From NCBI GenBank assembly GCA_016785225.1, contig JAFBJZ010000891.1:310001-374000 (forward strand): 64,000 bases of DNA, read 5' to 3'. Positions 10,154-19,982 of the stretch are shown piece by piece (position 1 is the first letter of the stretch; the number at the start of each line of letters is the position of its first letter). This DNA is from Psettodes erumei. Lineage: Eukaryota; Chordata; Actinopteri; Pleuronectiformes; Psettodidae. The translations under genes and the position numbers were made by a program. The notes under the pieces were generated by a model. That model saw nothing but the letters and a program-made list of their open reading frames with translations. It ran no database searches and was not told the origin of the DNA.

Positions 10154-11218
10154 ATGGAACCAGCAGACAGTGCGCAGTTACAAGCGGCAGTGGATAGGCA
10201 GGACGCCATGCTGGGGGCGCAACAGCAACAACTCCGGGCCCTCTTGCAACATCTGCAGACGCTGACCCACAGCATGGCTGACTTGGCTGCCACCGTCAGA
10301 GGCAACCAGCTCACCCCCACTCTTCATCCATCTGCTCCCCCTGCTCCTAGCTCCACCGCTCCCCCGACGATACATGAACCACGTCTTCCCCCACCAGAGA
10401 AATACAATGGTGAGCCCGGGTCCTGCCGGGCCTTCTTAACCCAGTGTAAGCTCATTTTCAGCTTACAACCAGCCACCTTCCTCACCGAGCAATCCCGGGT
10501 CGCCTACATCATCACCCAGCTTACCGGGAGGGCCAAACAGTGGGCTACAGCGGCCTGGGAGGCGGACTTACCATGCGTCCAGAACTCTACTCGGCTGGCT
10601 GAGGAGATGAAGAGAGTCTTCGATCGGTCCAAGCATGGCCAGGAGGCAGGAAGAGAGCTGCTTCAGTTACGTCAGGGGCGCAGGTCAGTTTCAGACTACT
10701 CCATCGAGTTCCAGACGCTCGCCAGCGACAGCGGCTGGGGAGAACGTGCCCTGTACGATGCATTCCTCCACGGGCTCGCTTAAGGCATCAGGGACGAGTT
10801 ACTGACCCGCGACCTCCCTGACGATCTGAATCGGGTTATTGAACTGGCTATCCGTGTCGGTGCACGCCTAGAGGAACACGGGCGCCAGGCCCGCCCGGGC
10901 CCACACCGTCAGCCATCCCCTGCTCCCCTGCTTCGACCAAGGTTGCCTTCGGGGGCACCACACCTCCACACACCCGCCCCGGAGGCAGAACCCATGCAGA
11001 GAAATCGAGCACGTCTTTCTAAAGAAGAGAGAGATAGACGGATCAGAGAACAAGCATGTCTATACTGTGGGGGGGTTGGACACTTCAAGTTCAGGTGCCC
11101 AGTAAAAGGCAACGCCCACAGTGAGGAGAGGAGCGCACGTGGGCGCAATGTCATTGGAATCCTCCTCGAGGAAGCGCACCAGCCTACCAGTGACCTTAGA
11201 GTGGGATGGGGGCTCTAA
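10154..11218 (+). pseudogene. Chromovirus gag with one nonsense codon
   Basis: An ATG at 10154 opens a 355-codon frame broken only by TAA at 10781-10783. The N-terminus is a Gln-rich helix (about residues 5-45), then a Pro-rich linker. The Ty3-type capsid core covers about residues 75-210 (PPPEKYNGEPGSCRAFLTQC onward). After the stop the same frame continues through a basic Pro-rich segment into a CCHC knuckle CLYCGGVGHFKFRC at 11057-11098. The start is chosen because it lies directly after the PBS. The stop separates capsid from nucleocapsid. Confidence 0.9.
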
Positions 11219-11708
11219 GGGAACTAGGGCACTGGTGGACTCCGGAGCAGAAGAGAGCTTCCTGGACTTAAAGGCGGCCAAGCGCTGGGGCATTCCCTGG
11301 GTGGTTCTCTCTAAACCACGAGTGGCGGTCTCTCTGGACGGCCGGAGGATCGGCCGCATCACCCATGCTACGGCTCCCCTAAAAATGCTAGTCTCCGGTA
11401 ACCATCAGGAACTCATCAGTTTCCTGATCGTTAACTCCCCCCGTTCACTGGTCATCCTCGGCCACCCATGGATGACCATCCATAATCCGGTTATTGACTG
11501 GGAGAGACATGAAATCATGGGCTGGAGCCCCGCCTGCTCGCAGACATGTCTTCGTCAAGCCCACACACCGGTTCCAGTCGCTCAGACGGAGCCAATTCCT
11601 AATCTGGAAGCGGTTCCGCCTGAGTATCTAGACTTAAAGGAAGTATTCAGTAAGGCAGTGCCACGTGTCTGCCACCCCACCGCCCATATGACTGCCCCAT
11701 TGATCTGA
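11121..11708 (+). pseudogene. Chromovirus protease region of pol
   Basis: The open frame is offset from gag by one base. It contains a retropepsin active site (ALVDSGAEESFLD, near 11229-11270) and the second signature VILGHPWM near 11453-11476. The frame ends at TGA 11706-11708, where sequence typical of the protease-RT linker is broken by an indel. Because this copy has other indels, I cannot tell whether the one-base offset reflects programmed frameshifting. Confidence 0.85.
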
Positions 11709-12960
11709 AGCCGGGGGCGACACCCCCTCGAGGTAGGCTGTTCTCCCTGTCGCTCCCCGAGACTGAAGCGATGAAGAAATACCTTCGTGAGTCTCTGGCT
11801 GCCGGTATCATCCGCCCATCCTCGTCGCCAGCTGGGGCGGGGGGTTTTTTTTGTTAACAAGAAGGACGGTTCCCCTCGTCCTTGTATTGATTACCGCAGC
11901 CTCAATGACATCACTATCAAGAACCGTTATCCCCTTCCGCTCATGTCCACTGCCTTCGAGCTTCTCCAGGGAGCCACCATTTTCACCAAGTTGGACTTAA
12001 GAAATGCCTACCACCTTATACGCATAAGGGAGGGAGATGAATGGAAGACGGCTTTTAACACTCCCACAGGTCACTGGGAGTACCTGGTTATGCCCTTTGG
12101 CCTAACTAATGCCCCAGCAGTCTTCCAGGGAATGGTTAATGAGACATGATTAATAAGTTTGTTTTTGTCTACTTGGATGACATTTTGATTTTCTCCCATT
12201 CCCCTGAACAACATGCAGAGCATGTGCGGCAGGTGCTTAAACGATTGTTGGAGAATCGGTTGTTTGTCAAGGCCGAGAAGTGCGAATTTTCATGCACCAG
12301 CACCACCTTTTTAGGGTTCAGGATTGCAGCGGGGAGCATTGGAATGGATCCCTCCAAGGTCGAGGCTGTCACCGAATGGCCCCGGCCAGAAGACCGTAAG
12401 TCGTTGCAGTGTTTTCTGGGTTTTGCCAACTTTTATCGAAGATTCATCAGAGACTACAGCACAGTTGCCGCTCCTCTCACCGCCCTGACCTCCACCAAGG
12501 CCAAGTTTTCCTGGGGCAGGGAAGCCGAGACTGCATTCCAGCGAATGAAAAAGCTATTTACTACTGCGCCTATCCTCATTCACCCAGACCCGGAGGCACA
12601 GTTCATTGTGGAAGTTGATGCTTCTAGCATTGGGGTGGGGGCCGTCCTGTCCCAGAGGTCATCACAGGATGGAAAGGTTCACCCCTGTGCGTTCTTTTCC
12701 CATCGCCTAACCCCTTCGGAACAGAACTATGACATAGGCAATCGCGAGCTGTTGGCAGTCAAACTGGCCTTGGACGAATGGAGGCAATGGCTGGAAGGTG
12801 CCCGGGTTCCTTTCCTGGTGTGGACAGACCACAAGAACCTGGAGTACTTACGGACGGCCAAGCGATTAAACCCTCGCCAGGCCAGGTGGGCCATGTTCTT
12901 TCCAGGTTCGAATTCCATCTGGCATATCGCCCGGGCTCCAAGAATGTCAAACCGGATGCT
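11709..12960 (+). pseudogene. Chromovirus reverse transcriptase and RNase H
   Basis: RT begins in broken frame near 11709, with an extra-T run (about 11845-11854) inside the FFFVNKKDGS box. It is open at 11787-12149 (PCIDYRSLND, FTKLDLRNAYH, VMPFGLTNAP). It resumes in a second frame from 12146 with the catalytic YLDD box (VFVYLDDILIFSH, near 12160-12200), so a short deletion near 12135 breaks the frame. RNase H follows: EVDASSIGVGAVLSQ near 12610, NRELLAVKLALDEW near 12740, WTDHKNLEYL near 12820. A further frame change lies near 12890. The catalytic motifs survive although the polyprotein cannot be read through. Confidence 0.92.
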
Positions 12961-14160
12961 CTATCCAGAAGGTTTGATCCAACGGGGAAGGACCCAGCTC
13001 CTGACACTATCCTCCCGTCCAACATTTTCATTAATGCAGTTGACCTCGAGATTGAGGACTGTGTGAGGCGTGCCCAGGAGGGGTCCGCGGCACCTAGTGA
13101 ATGCCCTAGTGGGTGCCTTTATGTACCCGCCAGTGCACGACCCCAGGTCCTTGAGTGGGGACACGCCTCCAACCTCTCCTGCCACCCAGGGAGAAGTTGC
13201 ACCCATGACTTCATCCTGTGCAAGTTCTGGTGGCCAGAACTAAGAAGGGACGTGCAAGACTACGTCTCAGCCTGTTCGGTCTGCGCCCAAGCTAAGGTAA
13301 ATCACCAACCGCCACAAGGTCTCCTGCAACCACTAACCACTCCCAGCCATCCCTGGTCACACATAGCATTAGATTTCATAACAGGGTTACCCACTTCCAA
13401 CCACCACACCACCATTCTTACCATCGTTGACCGGTTCTCTAAGGCCTTACACTTTGTTCCCCTCAATAAGTTACCTTCTGCCCAGGAAACAGCCACACTA
13501 CTCATCCAACATGTAGTCAGATTACATGGCATCCCCTCCGACATCGTCTCAGACCGCGGTCCCCAATTCTCCGCTAGCTTTTGGAAAGCCTTCTGCACTC
13601 TCCTAGGCACATCTGTGAGTTTATCCTCCGGTTTTCACCCCCAATCCAATGGCCAGACCGAGCGGGCTAACCAATCTCTCGAGACTGTCCTTAGGTGCAT
13701 GTGTGCCCGAAACCCAGCTTCCTGGAGCCAGCAGTTACCATGAGCCGAGTACGCCATCAACAGTCACACCTCCGCCTCGTCCAAGTTATCCCCCTTCGAG
13801 TGCTGTCTGGGGTACCAACCTCCTCTGTTCCCGAGTCAAGAGAAGGAGGTGGGGGTTCCGTCTGCCGAGGCCTTCATCCGCAGATGCAGAAGGACCTGGA
13901 GTATTACATGTTCCAATCTGTTGAAAGCGGCTGCTCGGATGACAGGAGGCGTACCCCGGCTCCAGTTTATCTTGTGGGGCAACGTGTGTGGCTGGCTGCC
14001 AAGGACATCCCACTGAAGGGGGGCATGCGTAAGTTGGCTCCGTGCTACATTGGTCCATTCACCATTATCAAGGTTATCAGCCCCTCTGCAGTCAGACTTC
14101 GGCTTCCCTCTACCATGAGTAAGATTCACCCCACATCCCACGTGTCACGTATTAAACCGG
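12880..14160 (+). pseudogene. Chromovirus integrase
   Basis: The frame 12778-13743 holds the RNase H C-terminus and then integrase. The zinc module is at about 13160-13290 (HASNLSCHPG...CSVCAQ). The core has Asp in HIALDFITGLP near 13370, Asp in VSDRGPQFS near 13550 and Glu in NGQTERANQS near 13655. A TGA at 13741-13743 breaks the frame where the family continues AEYAINSH. The GPY/F-like C-terminal domain lies in another frame near 13970-14160 (GQRVWLAAKDIPLKGG, LAPCYIGPFTI). The catalytic triad is intact. Confidence 0.9.
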
Positions 14161-14199
14161 TGGTCACTCACCCATTGTGTTCTGCCCCTGAGCCCCCCC

Positions 14200-14424
14200 C
14201 CCGCCCCCAGCATCATCGAGAATGGAGAGACATACAAGGTCCGGAGCCTCCTGGACTGTCGTCGTCGGGGCCGGGGCCTCCAGTACCTTATTGACTGGGA
14301 GGGCTATGGTCCCGAGGAGAGAAGCTGGACACCGGCTAGGTTCATTCTGCACAAGGACATGATAAGGGACTTCCACAGGACTCATCCCAGACCACCTGTT
14401 AAAACGCCGAGAGGCGTTTCTTAA
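14200..14424 (+). pseudogene. Chromodomain at the C-terminus of chromoviral pol
   Basis: In the frame reading YLIDWEGYGPEERSWTPA at about 14284-14337, the sequence has the aromatic cage pattern and the W-P-A turn of a chromodomain. It ends at TAA 14422-14424 after HRTHPRPP. Such domains target integration to modified histones in chromoviruses. It follows the integrase after a frame change within a C-rich run near 14190-14205. Confidence 0.88.
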
Positions 14425-14918
14425 GGGAGGGGGTACTGTTATGATCCATGTCCTTTCGGGTTTCTGTCTGTGCCCTCTCCTGGTGTTTTCTGTTAGGACT
14501 CCCCCTGGTATTCTTTCCCCCGCTTTTGGTTAATCACCTGACTAATTCCTCGCACCTGTGTCTCGTTTGCTCATCACTCCCCAGTGTATTTAAACCCTGC
14601 TTCACACTTCCCTGGTGTCGAATCGTGACCATTTCATGCCTGAGCCGAGAACCCTGTACGCTAAGCCTGATCTGTTTTCGTAGACACGTTTTTGCCTGAC
14701 CACCGTTTCTTGCCCTAGCCCCTTGGATTTGTTCGCTGTTTCTCTGGTTTTTGACTCGGACTGTTTGATTACGCCTCTGGTTTTGCTGCCCTGGTTTTCT
14801 GACCCTGTTTACGGACTGGTTACACTGATTTTTGGATTTGCGGATTGTGGACTGTTGAGAATAAAGATCATTGCCAGCACACACTGTCTTGCGCCTGGTT
14901 CCTGTACTGATCATCACA
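14420..14918 (+). repeat. Polypurine tract and chromovirus 3' LTR
   Basis: A purine-rich AAGGGAGGGGG (14423-14433) precedes the LTR start TGTTATG at 14437. The LTR is 482 bp and ends CACA at 14918, followed by the target duplication GCAAC. It carries 29 bp (14671-14699) absent from the 5' LTR; this piece is bounded by direct repeats GCCTGA. Confidence 0.96.
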
Positions 14919-14923
14919 GCAAC

Positions 14924-15372
14924 TGCCAGTGGGATGGAGAGGCGGTGGTGCCTTGCAACGGCTGTCACATGGCACAGCACCAAGGGCGAATGTTACCGAT
15001 TGGTGAAGCAGATGGATGGCAGGTGAGATGCTTCACTGACCCTCTTCAGTCGCTGAAACCGAGACGTGGTTCAGCTACAGCAGCGCCAACTTCAAGGCAA
15101 CCGTTGTCACTCCCCATAACTGCTCTGGAGGAGGAAACACTGGTCACCTCGGCTGTAAAATCATCAGCCGCAGAATGGATGGAGATAAATCCATCGGCGA
15201 TGGATGGATCTTGATGCCTGGTTGGAACTGGGCAACATCTTTAATTTCCTCTGTGGTCTCCCAAGTTTTCTCCTGGGCACGGCTTTACTTGCTATTAGCA
15301 TTGGCCTTTCTCATTTCTATTGCTGTCACGCTGGCAATTGATAAAGGTGGAGTCCGAGCTGCGAGCTGCTAA
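14924..15372 (+). pseudogene. Env-like remnant of retrovirus B, with a membrane anchor
   Basis: After the chromovirus the sequence continues cysteine-containing (VVPCNGCHMAQHQG) and ends with a strongly hydrophobic segment (ARLYLLLALAFLISIAVTLA, near 15277-15336), followed by a short tail and TAA at 15370-15372. A C-terminal single-pass anchor after integrase fits a retroviral env. The frame 15175-15372 covers only the anchor. I cannot name the env family, and stops break the upstream part. Confidence 0.4.
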
Positions 15373-15628
15373 CGTGAAGACCCAGACATGCGAGTTCACG
15401 CCACAACTGTCCTGCAAAACTGAAGCATGAAGAGTAATCTCGCTACACTATCGCTTAGGCAATTTTTTGGCTGACCTCGACACATCCTGATATTTATGAT
15501 TACTACTTTGCAGATTCATGTACAACATCTCCTGTGGTACTGACTTTGCACCACATTACTGCGAAGATATTTTTTGGTGCCTTGAGTGCTAGGAAACATC
15601 TTTCAAGATAGACGCCGCCCAGGGAATC
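15373..15628. other. Non-coding or unrecognised stretch
   Basis: Nothing recognisable is seen here. It may contain the downstream end of retrovirus B and the left end of the DIRS-like element, but I see no clear repeat boundary. Confidence 0.4.
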
Positions 15629-16189
15629 GTGGTACGCACAGGCTCTCTGTTTCTTGCAGTGGGTCCATCTGAGGATTTTTGGACTTTGGAACGTGACGCT
15701 AGGGTGACCTGGACCTCTCTGCACGATCTGCCTGGAAGTTGCACTCTACTTGGGTCTATGGGTCCTGGCTTCCGTCTCGTGGTATATTGTAAGATGTGGC
15801 TATACCCAAATGGACAAATGCGAACCACCGCTCATGCTATGGATGGTCGTCTCTTCCAAATGGGGCCTTTACTACCCGCTAGGGTAGCACCGCTGAGACG
15901 AATTGTGCCAGCACCCTCCATGGATCAAGGGGTTGTTTATCAAATGGGTTAGAATGTTACAGGCATGCTTGTTGATCGTTCCGTCAATGATCCTATCCCT
16001 AACAGACCGGCCTCTGTTCACGTGGCTGATGAGTTGGCACGTCTTGCTATGGCCCTGTCGCCACCTTTTTCACTCTCCCCATCTTCACCAACTCCTGGAG
16101 GTTCCCCTACCCCTGTTGTTTCTGTCACAGCTTTGTATGCTGTTTCAGATCCAGTCCCGGAACCGATGATGGCCCCGTTCCCCTTATGA
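15629..16189 (+). pseudogene. Unassigned frame before the DIRS gag, one nonsense codon
   Basis: One frame of 186 codons is open except for TAG at 15950-15952. The first half reads like a folded domain (SLFLAVGPSEDFWTLERDA). The second half is Pro/Ser/Thr-rich. It leads toward the DIRS-type gag but I do not recognise it. It could be the N-terminal part of that gag or a leftover of retrovirus B. Confidence 0.35.
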
Positions 16190-16199
16190 TCCCAGAACG

Positions 16200-17083
16200 G
16201 CACATGAGGAGGAGATGCTTCAGCTGTTGCCAACCCCTCACCCTGACCCACCAAATCCTCACTCTGAGCTACCCGTGGCTGGTCAGCACTGTCTTCAACG
16301 CGTCACTATGGCACTTGAGCACCTTGTATCAACACGCCAGTTGATCTCTCGGTTTTCTTAACAGTGCAAACCATGCTAACTGCCTCGACTTCCCGTATGC
16401 ACACCAGCTTGCGAGGAATGGAGGCTAGTACCAGAGGGCTCGGAGACTCTCACTCATCTCTGTCGCTGTGGGAACGCGATTTCGAGCAAGGATCCACACC
16501 AGGTCTGCTCGAGCTGCCTGGGGCTGCAACATGCCCGGCGAGCTATCGACGTCCCCGGTTTGTGCCAACACTGTGCGGTGTTCACGGTCAAGAGTCTCCG
16601 CAGATGGTGAGCCCGCCAGGCTAGCTTGTCTGGACTTGACCCCTTTCTCCCTCGGCGGAGAGGAGATGGCGGTCACTGCGGTGGCGACACTTGATGCTAG
16701 CACTAGCTGGGGCTCCCAGCTTGACCTAGCCGCAGATCCCCCTCATGAGGAAGAAGTCCTGGAACTGGACTATGGGGACGACGAAGATGTTGCCTCAGAA
16801 CTCCTCAAATCAGAGGATGATGAAGAGGACGACGTCTTCATCACTCCGGCCCGGGCTGTGCAGCCCGCGTCCTCCGCCGCCTCTCGGGATGGGGATAGTA
16901 CACCAGCTTCTTCCCTCCCCAACTCAGACATGCTCGACGTGTGTAAACGTTCTGCTGCCAAGCTGGGTATCCCCTGGCCTGCTGTTGTAGCTAAGACCAC
17001 CAAATTACGCTACGAGGGGAAGAAATTGCCCTTGGTCAAGAGCGCGATGAAGCAACTTCTCCCTGTCTTCCCAGAGCTGCTTT
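16200..17083 (+). pseudogene. DIRS-type gag remnant
   Basis: A Cys-rich module is visible in one frame at about 16460-16600 (CRCGN, VCSSCLG, LCQHC), typical of fish DIRS gag proteins. After a frame change near 16,625, the frame 16468-17121 carries an acidic region (about 16745-16840) and the conserved C-terminal segment (LGIPWPAVVAKTTKLRYEGK, near 16960-17020). It ends against the 28-bp filler at 17084. Frameshifts and a stop near 16,360 show it is inactive. Confidence 0.7.
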
Positions 17084-17118
17084 CAATACAATGCAGGGAA
17101 AAGAGGGCAGTTCCTTTC

Positions 17119-17660
17119 TGACACAGGGGATGTCGATGGGCTCCATCCTGTCCAGGAAGGTGGTCACTACGGATGCCAGCCTGACAGGTGGGGGCGGAAT
17201 TCACGAGGGCCGATCTGTGAGGGGCCACTGGAGTGTGGACCTCCAGCATTCTCACATAAATTTTCTGGAACTTTCAGCGGTTTTCTTCACCATGAAACAT
17301 TTCCTTCCATCTCTCATGGGTCATCATGCCCTGGTGAGGACGGACAATACGACGACGTCCCGGGTGCCCTGAACACACGGCACGGACCTGTTGTCCAGGG
17401 GTGCGCCGATATATGGGGAGTGGACTCTGCACCTGGAGATTTGGGCATGGTATGGTCGGGTCGCGGTGGATCTGTTCGCGTGGAGAGAAAGCGTGCTGTG
17501 CGCGCTGTTTTACTCTCTGTGCGGCATGGATGCTCCCCTCGGTGTAGATGCACTAGCGCACGCTTGGCCGCATGAGCTTCTTCATGCATTTCCTCCCCTG
17601 GCCTTGGTACCCCGCTCTGTCCAGAGTGAGGGAGCATGGCCACGCGCTGGTTTTTGATAG
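17119..17660 (+). pseudogene. DIRS RNase H remnant with a second small deletion
   Basis: VVTTDASLTGGGG with the first catalytic Asp is at about 17160-17198. HINFLELSAVFFTMKHFLP with the catalytic Glu is near 17254-17310. ALVRTDNTTTS with the next Asp is near 17329-17360. Roughly 50 residues usually found between NTT and DLLSRG are missing at about 17355-17385. The frame 17391-17657 resumes with LLSRGAPIYGEWTLH and PLGVDALAHAWP. No RT precedes it. Confidence 0.8.
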
Positions 17661-18738
17661 CTCTGCATTGGCCTGTGATGCATTGGCTGGCGGAGATATA
17701 TCGGCTGCTGTGCGCTCAGCCCTGGAAGCTCCCGCAGCACAGGGACCTGCTATCGCAAGGGGGAGGGACAATCTTCCGTCTGCACCCGTAACACCTGGTG
17801 CTGTGGGCTTGGCCCCTGAGTGGCTCAATTTGTTGGCAGTGGGACTGTCACAGCATGTGATTTCCACTACACAAAGTGCTCGGGCCTCCTCCAATAGGTC
17901 TTTGTATGACTGTAAGTGGAGAGTGTTTGAGGGGTGGTGTCACAGAAATGGCCGTGTTCCTTTTCAGTGTCCGGTGGGTGTGATCTTGTCATTCTTACAG
18001 GACCTGATTGACAAACAGAAAGCCTTCTCCACTATTAGGGTGTACTTGGCAGCTATTGCCGCCTGTTATGTGGTGTTTGGTAAGCAAACAGCGAGCCAGC
18101 ACCAACTGGTTTGGCATTTTATGAAGGGAGCGCGCAGGCTTCTCCCCATGTCCAGACCACTGGTACCACCATGGGATCTGGCTGTGGTTCTGGAGGGACT
18201 TAAGGGCCCTCCTTTTGAGCCACTGGAGCAGACTTGAAACACGTGTCTTTCAAAACTGTGTAGTTACTGGCTCTGGCTTCAGCTAAATGGGTTAGTGACA
18301 TCCATGCAATTGCCTTTTGCTGCCTCACCAGGTGAGCAGCTGTCGCATGCATTATGTCCAGTCCGTGCGGTGCGCACTTACATGGAGAGGACTAGGGGTT
18401 TCAGGAGGAGCAATCAGTTATTTGTCTCCTGGGCTAATCCTCATAAGGGGAAACCTATCACAAAGCAGCGCCTATCCCACTGGGTGGTTGAGGCAATTGC
18501 TTTGGCCTATACGAGTCAGGGTTTGCAGCCACCTGTGGGCCTGCGAGCGCACTCGACTCGGGGCTTGGCCGCATCCTGGGCCTTATTCAGGGGAGTTTCT
18601 GTTCAGGACATATGTGCTGCAGCGTGTTGGTCTTCCGCTTTTATAGGCTGTAGGTCTCCACTCCATGCATGGCAGGCACGGTTTTGCTGTCGTAATTGGA
18701 ACGGGGTACTTCCCTGTGGGTTGGTGGACACTGGATAA
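17661..18738 (+). pseudogene. DIRS tyrosine recombinase remnant
   Basis: The frame 17572-18237 carries the N-terminal core-binding domain (SLYDCKWRVFEGWCHRNGR, then TIRVYLAAIAACYVVFG). It ends at TGA 18235-18237. The catalytic domain continues in the frame 18295-18738, with the conserved box LRAHSTRGLAASWAL (18541-18585), which holds the His-x-x-Arg pair. The C-terminal Tyr segment (FYRL, near 18640) is out of frame. The expected first catalytic Arg region near 18,270 is damaged. It would have integrated circular DNA without a target duplication. Confidence 0.82.
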
Positions 18739-18768
18739 GCTTGTCTGGCAATACGGGAGCTACCATAT

Positions 18769-19106
18769 CCCATAGTGAGACATCGAGCAAAATATTATGA
18801 AAGAGAACTTTAGGTTATTTACATAACCCCGGTTCTTTGAGTAATATAAGTGATATGTCTCACCAGACAACCCTTCTTGCTTGTGCAAGTGAGAAGAGGC
18901 GCTTATCTTGAATAACGTGGTGCTGTCCGCATGAACTATTTAAGGTGGGTGGGACCACTTGCGGCGGATGGACGCGTTCACCAGCCAATCAGGATCGGCG
19001 TAATGAGATTAATGCTTCTGAGGGCTGTAGCGAGGCGTGCATCCCATAGTGAGACATCTCACTCATATTACTCAGAGAACCGGGGTTATGGAAATAACCT
19101 AAAGTT
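18769..19106. repeat. DIRS terminal inverted repeats and internal repeat
   Basis: A 58-bp inverted repeat pairs 18807-18864 (AACTTTAGGTTATTTACATA...) with 19049-19106, with four mismatches and about 184 bp between. The motif CCCATAGTGAGACATC occurs directly repeated at 18769-18784 and again from about 19043, just outside and inside the repeats. This fits the internal complementary region DIRS elements use to form circles. Confidence 0.85.
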
Positions 19107-19421
19107 TCGACACTATTTGTTCATTAGTTAAAAAAAAACATATGCATGTACTATTACAGAAGGGTAAAATTTAAAATAACTCAAAACAAAACATATTTTC
19201 CATGTTAAAAAGCATCAATTCTGCAGCAGTTCCTTCACCTGCCATGACCCGGAAATTTTTCAATACTTCCTATCTTCAGGCACATCTCTTTTCTATGATA
19301 AGGTGATATAAAGCTCAATATTATTGTGGATATATTTGAAGCTGCAGACATTACACTTGCAAATATGGGGGTACATGCCATTACGTGGCCAATAAAAAGC
19401 TTTGTTTTGAGCTGTGTTACA

Positions 19422-19540
19422 GCTTACGGCCATACCACCCTGAACATGCCCGATCTCATCTGATCTCGGAAGCTAAGTAGGGTTGGGCCTGGTTCGTACT
19501 TAAATGGGAAACCACCTGGGAATACCAGATGCTGTAAGCT
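19422..19540 (+). rRNA. 5S ribosomal RNA, full length but diverged (probable pseudogene)
   Basis: The sequence follows the vertebrate 5S rRNA from GCTTACGGCCATACCACCCT to GATGCTGTAAGC, with a T run directly after it as the Pol III terminator. Against the remembered vertebrate consensus there are about ten differences. Most are C-to-T or G-to-A, including in the internal control region (AAGTAGGGTTGGGCC). That pattern suggests methylation-driven decay of an inactive copy. Sequence identity as 5S is certain; function is doubtful. Confidence 0.9.
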
Positions 19541-19922
19541 TTTTCTACTGCCGCTTCTCCAGGTGGACCATTATTTACAAAAGCTGTCCATTTGTTCACT
19601 AGTTAAAAATATATACATATATGAAAAGAAGAGGAAATGCATGTACTATTACAAAATGGTAAAATTTAAAATAACCCAAAACAAGACATATATTCAATGT
19701 CAAAAAGCAGCAATTCTGCAGCATTTCCTCCACAAATCACGTGCCATGACCGGGACATTTTTCAATGCTTCCCACCTTCAGGCACATGTCTTTTCTATGA
19801 TATGGTGATATAAGACTCAATATTACTGTGGATATATTTGAAGCTGCAGTTCATACAATTGCAGATATGGGGTACATGCCATTACATGGCCTATGAAAAG
19901 CTTTGTTATGAGGTATATTGGT

Positions 19923-19982
19923 GCTTATGGCCACACCACCCTGAACACGCCTGATCTCGTCTGATCTCGGAAGCAGGTGCTG
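19923..19982 (+). pseudogene. 5S rRNA pseudogene, internally deleted
   Basis: The first about 52 nt of 5S (GCTTATGGCC to TCTCGGAAGC) are joined to the last nucleotides (AGGTGCTG). About 60 nt holding the internal promoter are deleted. It cannot be transcribed normally. Confidence 0.88.

Larger units (their letters stand above)
9685..14918 (+). mobile_element. Young Ty3/gypsy chromovirus (Tf1/sushi-like), complete with both LTRs
   Basis: Two LTRs (9685-10137 and 14437-14918) flank gag, protease, RT, RNase H, integrase and a C-terminal chromodomain. The target duplication GCAAC is present at 9680-9684 and 14919-14923. The LTRs differ by two substitutions and one 29-bp indel, so insertion was recent. 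The internal region nevertheless has a gag stop and several pol frameshifts. The chromodomain and a self-priming-type PBS fit the Tf1/sushi group of chromoviruses. Confidence 0.95.
15629..19106 (+). mobile_element. DIRS-like tyrosine-recombinase retrotransposon, internally deleted
   Basis: The order is gag with a Cys-rich module, RNase H, tyrosine recombinase, then terminal inverted repeats. This is the DIRS order with the reverse transcriptase missing. The RT deletion junction is at 17,084-17,118. The left boundary is uncertain and may lie nearer 16,000. The right end at 19,106 lies in the spacer of a 5S rDNA unit, whose sequence resumes at about 19,118. Confidence 0.82.
19118..19982 (+). 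repeat. Two tandem degraded 5S rDNA units (about 501 bp period)
   Basis: 5S starts lie at 19422 and 19923, 501 bp apart. The spacers (19118-19421 and 19592-19922) are clearly alike: both contain GCATGTACTATTACA, TTTAAAATAAC, AATTCTGCAGCA and GTGGATATATTTGAAGCTGC. So this is a piece of a former 5S tandem array rather than two retroposed copies. The DIRS-like element ends in the left spacer. Confidence 0.93.
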
